NCBI RefSeq assembly: GCF_019956415.1
Contig: NZ_JAHBDK010000045.1
Coordinates: 1 to 46,038 of the forward strand
Direction: 5' to 3'
DNA length: 46,038 nt
Source: Pseudomonas sp. GL-B-19
GTDB lineage: Bacteria > Pseudomonadota > Gammaproteobacteria > Pseudomonadales > Pseudomonadaceae
The notes under the pieces were generated by a model. It did no database searches, had not been told where the DNA came from, and saw only the letters and a program-made list of their open reading frames with translations. Position numbers and translations under genes: made by a program. Positions 43,741-46,038 of the stretch are shown one piece after another (within the stretch, counting starts at the first letter, position 1; each line of letters starts with the position of its first letter).

Positions 43741-44628
43741 TCAGGCAACTCGCACCTTACGGCCGATCACCGTCGTCCACCGCCCCGAAAGCACCACCCC
43801 ACCCAACGTCAACACCCCGCCCACCAGGTGATACATCGCCAACTGCTCATGCAGCACCACCGCCGCAATCAGCGCGGTAATCAACGGCAGCAAATTGAAA
43901 AACAGCGTGGTCCGACTCGGCCCCAGGCGCACCACCGCCTGCATCCACGCCAATGGCGCCAGCATCGAAGCCAGCAGACAGGCGTAAAGCACCAGCGGAA
44001 TGTTTTGCAGCGTCGGGCCGATCTTCGGCGAGGCGACAAATAGCGGAAACAGCACCACCACCGCCACCAACACCTGCAAATACAACAACACCAGCGGCGG
44101 CAACCGCAGCTGCCATTTTTTCAGCAGCGTGCTGTAAATCGCATAGGCAAGGGTGGCGACCAGCATCATCGCATCGCCCATGTTCACGCCGTGTTCAAGT
44201 AACGCGCCGAGGCTGCCGGACGACACCACCACCAATACACCGGCAAACGACAGCACCGCGCCGGCCAATGCGCCAGCGGTCAGGCGTTGGCCGAGGCTGA
44301 CAATCGCCATGGCCAGTGACATCAACGGCATCAACGACAGGATAATCCCCATGTTGGTGGCCGAGGTCAGTGCTGCGGCGAAGTAGGCGAGGCTCTGATA
44401 GACCGCCATGCCCAGCACGCCAAGGACGAAAATCTTGCCCAGGTTCGGGCGAATCAGCGGCCAATGCGCGATCACCGGTTTGAGCATGAACGGCGTGAAC
44501 AGAATCCCGGCCAGTAGCCAGCGGTAGAAACCAATCTCGGCGGGGAAGATCGCCCCGGCTGACATTTTGGTGATCACGGTGTTGCCAGCCCAGATGAGAA
44601 TGGCCAGCAGGGGATAAGCGTATTGCAT
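43741..44628 (-). CDS. EamA/DMT-family permease
   Basis: This is a 295-residue inner-membrane transporter with ten helices in two EamA repeats (the first starts AYPLLAILIWAGNTVITKMS, the second around MLVATLAYAIYSTLLKKWQ). The family exports amino acids or other metabolites. The ATG at 44628 is preferred to an upstream frame that crosses the regulator operator. An AraC-family gene diverges from it 97 nt away with a perfect palindrome between them; the permease is its likely target. Substrate unknown. Confidence 0.9.
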   Translation of the reverse strand: MQYAYPLLAILIWAGNTVITKMSAGAIFPAEIGFYRWLLAGILFTPFMLKPVIAHWPLIRPNLGKIFVLGVLGMAVYQSLAYFAAALTSATNMGIILSLMPLMSLAMAIVSLGQRLTAGALAGAVLSFAGVLVVVSSGSLGALLEHGVNMGDAMMLVATLAYAIYSTLLKKWQLRLPPLVLLYLQVLVAVVVLFPLFVASPKIGPTLQNIPLVLYACLLASMLAPLAWMQAVVRLGPSRTTLFFNLLPLITALIAAVVLHEQLAMYHLVGGVLTLGGVVLSGRWTTVIGRKVRVA

Positions 44629-44667
44629 CAGAAAAAACCAGAACGTTAATGAGGGGCAATTATCTGC

Positions 44668-44703
44668 TTGTCTGGATGCAAGCCTATACTTCGATCCAGA
44701 CAA
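44668..44703. promoter_or_regulatory. Perfect palindromic operator between the EamA and AraC genes
   Basis: TTGTCTGGAT (44668-44677) and ATCCAGACAA (44694-44703) are exact complements, 16 nt apart. A TATACT -10 (44685-44690) for the AraC gene lies inside the spacer, so a regulator bound to the arms would straddle its own promoter. Confidence 0.65.
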
Positions 44704-44725
44704 CTTGCCCCAGATTACGGACAGC

Positions 44726-45520
44726 ATGAACAGTAAACATATTGACCTGCTGGACTTCGCCGAGCTGCCGGCCCCGGTCTATTTCCGCTACGCCGATTTC
44801 AACACTCACGAGTACGCCGCGGCCCACCGGCATCCGTGGGGCACGCTCGAGTACTCGGCCAATGGCGTGTTGCACATGGAAATCGGCAACAGCCGCTTCA
44901 TGTCACCGCCGCAATACGCGGTGTGGGTGCCGCCCGAGACCGAGCACAGTTTCTATAGCAACCAACCGATCAACTACCGTGCGGTTTGCCTGACGCCGTC
45001 GCTGTGTCGCGAGTTGCCGCAACAGGCCTGCACGCTGGCGATCAGCGATATTCTCAAAGCGATCCTCAAGGACTTTGCTACGCGAGACGTGAAGATTCCC
45101 GAGCATGAGGCGGACATTCGTTTAGGTCAGGTATTGGTGGATCAACTGCGACTGGCGCCGGTGCATGAATGCTATTTGCCCTACGCCAGCAGTCCGGGAC
45201 TGTTGGGGATACTGGAAGCGTTGCAAGCCGAGCCCGGAGACAACCGGCCCTTGGCCGACTGGGCCACGCAGATCCACGTCAGCGAACGCACCCTGGCGCG
45301 GCAGTTTGTTCGCGAGCTGGGCATGAGTTTCGGTGAGTGGCGGCAACGGTTGCGGTTCCTCGCGGCGATTGAGGCGCTGGACAGCCATCGCAGCATTCAG
45401 GACATTGCCTTCGACATGGGGTACAGCACGAGTTCGGCCTTTATCGCGATGTTTCAACGCCAGGCCGGATGTACACCGGAGCAGTACCGACGCAGTCACC
45501 TCGAGAGCAGGAAGGTGTGA
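44726..45520 (+). CDS. AraC-family transcriptional regulator with cupin domain
   Basis: This 264-residue protein has an N-terminal cupin-like sensor (HEYAAAHRHPWGTLEYSANGV, residues about 27-47) and a C-terminal double HTH (PLADWATQIHVSERTLARQF; IQDIAFDMGYSTSSAFIAMF). The ATG at 44726 is used; the TTG seven codons upstream has no support. It is divergent from the EamA permease across a 97-nt gap that holds the perfect palindrome. It probably autoregulates and controls the permease. Confidence 0.92.
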   Translation: MNSKHIDLLDFAELPAPVYFRYADFNTHEYAAAHRHPWGTLEYSANGVLHMEIGNSRFMSPPQYAVWVPPETEHSFYSNQPINYRAVCLTPSLCRELPQQACTLAISDILKAILKDFATRDVKIPEHEADIRLGQVLVDQLRLAPVHECYLPYASSPGLLGILEALQAEPGDNRPLADWATQIHVSERTLARQFVRELGMSFGEWRQRLRFLAAIEALDSHRSIQDIAFDMGYSTSSAFIAMFQRQAGCTPEQYRRSHLESRKV

Positions 45521-45584
45521 CAGGGGTTGTCTACACTGCAGAACGAGGCCGTGCCCATCGGTACGGCAACAAGGAGAAAACTCC

Positions 45585-45890
45585 ATGACGATGTTGCGTG
45601 TCCCTTTGTTGATGATCGGCTTGCTGCTCTGCTCCCAAAGCTTCGCGACCACACCCCAGCAGGAAAAGATGACTGTCTGCAACGCCGATGCGACGGCCAA
45701 AAGCCTCAAAGGTGATGAACGCAAAATGTTCATGAGTAACTGCCTGAAAACCGAGCCGGCCGTCCCTGACATAAAAACCCTGACCCCTCAGCAACAGAAA
45801 ATGAAAACCTGCAACGCCGATGCCACCACCAAATTACTCAAAGGTGATGAGCGCAAGGCGTTCATGAGTGATTGCCTGAGGAACAAATAA
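45585..45890 (+). CDS. PsiF-repeat family exported protein
   Basis: This 101-residue protein has a signal peptide (MLRVPLLMIGLLLCSQSFAT). It carries two PsiF repeats, each with TPQQ..KM..CNADAT.K.LKGDERK.FMS.CL, the second ending LRNK. In E. coli psiF is induced by phosphate starvation; no biochemical function is known. The two cysteines per repeat may form disulfides in the periplasm. AAGGAG lies 8 nt before the ATG. Confidence 0.9.
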   Translation: MTMLRVPLLMIGLLLCSQSFATTPQQEKMTVCNADATAKSLKGDERKMFMSNCLKTEPAVPDIKTLTPQQQKMKTCNADATTKLLKGDERKAFMSDCLRNK

Positions 45891-45906
45891 GTCCCGGTTC
45901 GGGAAA

Positions 45907-45930
45907 TGTGGGGGCCTGCTCGCGAAGGGG
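45907..45930. repeat. Partial REP
   Basis: TGTGGGGGCCTGCTCGCGAA is a REP that has lost a few internal bases relative to the usual GTGGGAGCGAGCCTGCTCGC. The last 110 nt of the window hold no recognisable gene. Confidence 0.55.
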
Positions 45931-46038
45931 TCAGTCAGGGCACTGCAAAAAAACGCGGAACCCCGACCAAAGTCGAGCTACACAATTCCTAGTGCTGCCA
46001 CCGGAACGCTGGCAGACTGCCAATCCTTTTACGCTGTT

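Overview
The window is a chromosomal stretch of a fluorescent Pseudomonas (P. fluorescens group). This rests on the gene content (azurin, AmaA/AmaB pipecolate catabolism, a DesT-type regulator, urease accessory genes apart from the structural genes), on codon usage, and on some fifteen copies of the pseudomonad REP palindrome (core GCGAGCAGGCTCGCTCCCAC and relatives). From memory, the order rpsF-rpsR-DUF2232-rplI-dnaB-ygiQ-transglutaminase operon-LOG-azu-nadE-pncB-ama-liv-SDR-ureJGFE-desT largely follows the PA4935-to-PA4890 region of P. aeruginosa. It is therefore mostly core genome with small accessory inserts. Most gene starts were moved from the longest open frame to the start that has a Shine-Dalgarno sequence and matches the family length.

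Layout. 1-239: the end of an IS3-family element that appears to sit inside a REP. 373-4101: ribosomal protein and replication operon (rpsF, rpsR, DUF2232 membrane protein, rplI, then dnaB). 4296-6599: radical SAM YgiQ. 6921-13715: a three-gene operon behind a sigma-54-like promoter, encoding transglutaminase-DUF2126, ATP-grasp-alpha-E and a second transglutaminase. This is a predicted peptide or amide-bond forming system of unknown product and the most interesting system here. 13938-17797: small basic protein, LOG-family protein, a candidate 29-residue ORF, azurin, and the NAD salvage pair pncB-nadE. 17962-20954: a lower-GC accessory patch with two tiny genes, an AgcS amino-acid/sodium symporter and a divergent HTH regulator of unknown family. 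21051-25021: LysR regulator and amaB-amaA (lysine via pipecolate to 2-aminoadipate). 25313-30547: a five-gene LIV-type amino-acid ABC transporter with a clear sigma-54 promoter and phased upstream repeats. 30918-31223: an HdeA-like periplasmic protein. 31224-32154: a 930-bp non-coding stretch with a cluster of DnaA-box-like sequences and a degenerate 72-nt repeat. 32155-36752: SDR, AGE-family sugar isomerase, ureJ-ureG-ureF-ureE. 37008-40563: DesT/FabR-like TetR regulator, a secreted protein with 14-residue tandem repeats, AsmA family. 40685-45890: LysR with divergent azoreductase and SMR transporter, a cytosolic family I lipase, an EamA permease and AraC regulator around a perfect palindrome, and a PsiF-family protein.

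How it fits together. Several units handle nitrogen or amino acids: pipecolate catabolism, the LIV transporter, AgcS, urease maturation and the amidoligase/transglutaminase operon. Two of them carry sigma-54 (RpoN) promoter signatures, which suggests nitrogen-responsive control. No tRNA, rRNA or CRISPR array was seen. The only mobile element is the IS at the left edge. Remarks on synteny and on homologues come from memory and were not checked against a database.
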